A stretch of DNA of 64,000 nucleotides. Source: Palaemon carinicauda (taxonomy: Eukaryota > Arthropoda > Malacostraca > Decapoda > Palaemonidae). The stretch is taken from the NCBI RefSeq assembly GCF_036898095.1, contig NC_090728.1:85145935-85209934 (forward strand), written 5' to 3'. The notes below the pieces were generated by a model that saw only the letters and a list, made by a program, of their open reading frames with translations, was not told the DNA's origin and ran no database searches. Shown here one piece after another: positions 61,820-64,000 of this stretch (positions are counted from its first letter, which is position 1; every line of letters begins with the position of its first letter). The translations under genes were made by a program, and so were the position numbers.

Positions 61820-64000
61820 CAGTGTTGCCAACCCTACATGCAGCCATGTCCCTACAACGGTAGCAAAAAGCCCCTACGTGTCCCTACTTCAGCAAATGTC
61901 CCTCTGTGGAATTGAATCAATGTCTCTACAGTGGTATGAAATCTTTGAGCAATTGTGATATGATCATAAATTTCTATTTTTATCAGTAAGTCCAATGGCC
62001 CGCAAACTACATACTAGGTTAAATACTGCATTAAAAGGGAAAAGATGGGTATTACACAAAATTTATTTTCTTTATAAACAGAAATACATATACATAAAAT
62101 TATACTGAAAAATATGCCTTGATCTAAGCTAGTAGGCTTACAATAACCTATACTAAATAAAAATAATTTCACTTTTTTATTATTTCAAATCCAAAATATA
62201 GTTTGTTGCTTTACATGTATGCAATGGTTAACTACTCTCAGACTGTTTGGAATCATACATTTGTACATTAAGAAAACTGAGGTAATCTTCATTAATGCCC
62301 TTGGCTAGATTTAAACAATTTTTCACCTTTTGATTTCATGTTTGAATTGATAAATAATATGGAGTCTAACAGTTCAGGTCCCATCTTATTTCTCTTTTTT
62401 GTTTTAGCATCACCCATCATCGAAAATATTCGTTCTGTTTCAGCATTCGAGTGAGGCAATGTTAAAACAAGTATAGCCAGAAATACCAAATTCTTGAAAA
62501 CAAATTTATCTGAATAATTCTTTAATTGAGAGATATACACAGAAAATTCTTCATTGTTTTTCTTTTTTAGCATTTCACACTCATCTGAATTGAAATATAT
62601 AGGCAAACCATTCCACTCTTTTTGAATTTCATACTTTTTGGCTAAAGTCTCTAAATTTGGCAATTTTTTCCTGACCTCGATATCTAATGCTACCTTGGAT
62701 ATTACAAATTTAATTTCTGAGTACAGAGGATCAAAGAGAGGTAACCGTTTCACAAGTTCCGTGAATGCTGTTTGATAAAAGGAAAGGCACCTTTGTCTGA
62801 AATGCTTGTTATCTTCCAAATTCTTAGTTGTAGCTAGCAGTGCCTCACATTCGTATCCTAACTCTATTTGACCTAGTGGAATAAGTTGTGCTTCATTATT
62901 GTGATCAATTCTGGACAAATCAGATAGATATTGGAGTTTGATAAAGTTCTTACAAATAAGTCTTGTCATTCTTATGCTCTTATCTTGTAGGATACCAATC
63001 AAATTGTTTTTACTTTGAAAAAGAGCATTTAGTTGCTTAAAATATCCAAGCACATATTTCAAAAATGTCAGGTAAGCTTTTGTGTATGGATTGTTAAATT
63101 CTTTTATTATAAGTTCTGCTGAATTAACCCTTTCTTCCATCTGGGCCTGCAAGAATAAGAGCTAAAACTTCCCACTGATTCAGTATTCGTTCAAAGCAGT
63201 GCCGCATTGCAAGCCATCTTGTATCAGCAAGTCTAAGCATTTTGAGTCTTTCAGCAGCAAGATATTCTTGCAATTCTGTTAGCTCTGCCTGCCTTTTTGA
63301 GCTGTGACTAAAATATGAAGCAATATTTCGAACGAAATCTTCAATACTTCTCGGCAAATTACTTGTTGCTTTGCTAGCCACTATATGGAGCGAATGACAT
63401 ATACATTTTAAAGTAAAGAAGCTTTCATCTGCATCTCTTTGCAATTTGGTCATAAGGGAATTGTTTTTTCCTACTAATACACTTGCATTGTCTGCTGCCA
63501 TGGCGATTATGTTGGTCAAGGGAATACCTTTCTCTACAAAACATGACTACTACTTTACTAAGAGTCTCGGCATCACTATTTCTGGCATCGTGTGAAATTG
63601 CTTCTAACAGCTGTGTGACAACTCGACCTTTACCCTCATCATCAAAATATCTAACTAGTACTGCAATAACCTTTACTTTAGATATATCTGTACCTTCATC
63701 TACTAAAAAGGAAAACTTTTACTCTTTTAGAGTCTCAATCAATTTTTTCTTGTCAGCTTTAGCAATAAAATTTTTAATGATGTAAGAGCATTTTGTTCTG
63801 TGCAAAGAAACACCTTGGATGACATCACAGTTAGGTATACCAATTTTTAAAGCATCAATTAAGTGATCAATAGTGTTCATAGATATGTTGTGTTCAGCAA
63901 ATACCCCACTTAGTATTATTTCTAGCTTCTTGATATCATCCTGTGTACTTCCAGTTCCTTTACTAGATTTACCTCTCTGGAAAAATGAACCTGCAGATGG
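61820..64000 (-). mobile_element. hAT DNA transposon, right side beyond the window
   Basis: Starts at CAGTGTTGCCAACCCTAC, a hAT-type terminus, followed by subterminal GTCCCTAC-like repeats (61849-61935), then the transposase on the minus strand. It interrupts the Merlin-like ORF. The other end and the 8-bp target duplication are outside the window. Confidence 0.72.
62292..64000 (-). pseudogene. hAT-family transposase, broken (partial)
   Basis: Read right to left: an N-terminal piece to about 63720 (VIQGVSLHRTKCSYIIKNFI), then an in-frame TAA, then FLVDEGTDISKVK, a 1-base frameshift near 63535, then NIIAMAADNASVLVGKNNSL, LKCICHSLHIVASKA and LADTRWLAMRHCFERIL, another frameshift near 63150, and a final 286-codon ORF ending with the hATC dimerisation domain (LPHSNAETERIFSMMGDAKT). 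The motifs D-E-G-T-D-I-S, ADNASV and RW are the usual hAT/ZNF862-like landmarks. At least three lesions; inactive. Confidence 0.82.

Noticed and set aside
61580..61915. Bacterial contamination because of the ISXO2/IS1595-like domain
   Set aside because: Merlin elements in animals carry this domain, and the fragment is flanked by eukaryotic repeats and cut by a hAT element.

Overview
This is eukaryotic DNA, most likely from a decapod crustacean. The evidence is a GT-AG spliced gene, dense di- and trinucleotide microsatellites, DIRS-type tyrosine-recombinase retrotransposons, and several interspersed repeats of a type I associate with shrimp and crab genomes. Species cannot be named from sequence alone, and no prokaryotic or organellar signal is seen.

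The only host gene I recognise is an ALG-2/PDCD6-like penta-EF-hand protein on the minus strand. Five coding exons (43771-43817, 40576-40682, 39127-39292, 22224-22326, 5590-5688) join in phase with GT-AG borders into a 173-residue protein with five EF-hand positions. None of these exons appears as a long ORF because each is short. A splice acceptor 15 bases before the ATG implies a non-coding first exon further right, which I could not place. The gene is spread over at least 38 kb because large retrotransposons sit in its introns.

Four DIRS retrotransposons of about 6.4-6.8 kb lie at 11132-17675, 23733-30162, 31420-38177 and 44030-50540. All are on the minus strand, the same orientation as the host gene. 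Each has inverted terminal repeats (152-157 bp), a 91-bp internal complementary region equal to the joined outer ends, a gag-like ORF with an N-terminal Cys/His array, an RT/RNase H ORF, and a tyrosine recombinase ORF overlapping the RT frame. Copies 1 and 2 are one subfamily; copies 3 and 4 are two others. Copies 3 and 4 each carry only one gag-disabling lesion that I can see. Copy 1 has two nonsense codons and one frameshift in pol. Copy 2 is a deleted, chimeric derivative.

Left edge (1-3850): a 398-codon gag-like ORF runs off the window on the minus strand, preceded by a likely splice acceptor and a long GC-rich leader; it belongs to another retroelement. 6.3-9.2 kb: a decayed Tigger/pogo transposon, a LINE endonuclease fragment and a tRNA-derived SINE, the last two caught in a 528-bp tandem duplication. 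Introns and flanks also hold three TTAA-flanked piggyBac-like MITEs, other MITEs, foldbacks and a 40-bp minisatellite split by DIRS copy 1.

Right part (50.5-64 kb): no host gene recognised. It contains LINE 3' ends with (AAT)n or (GAT)n tails, long microsatellites, a 123-bp x 4 tandem of a LINE C-terminus, a hAT MITE with an 8-bp target duplication, a Merlin/IS1595-like transposase fragment, and a broken hAT transposon that seems inserted into it and runs off the right edge.
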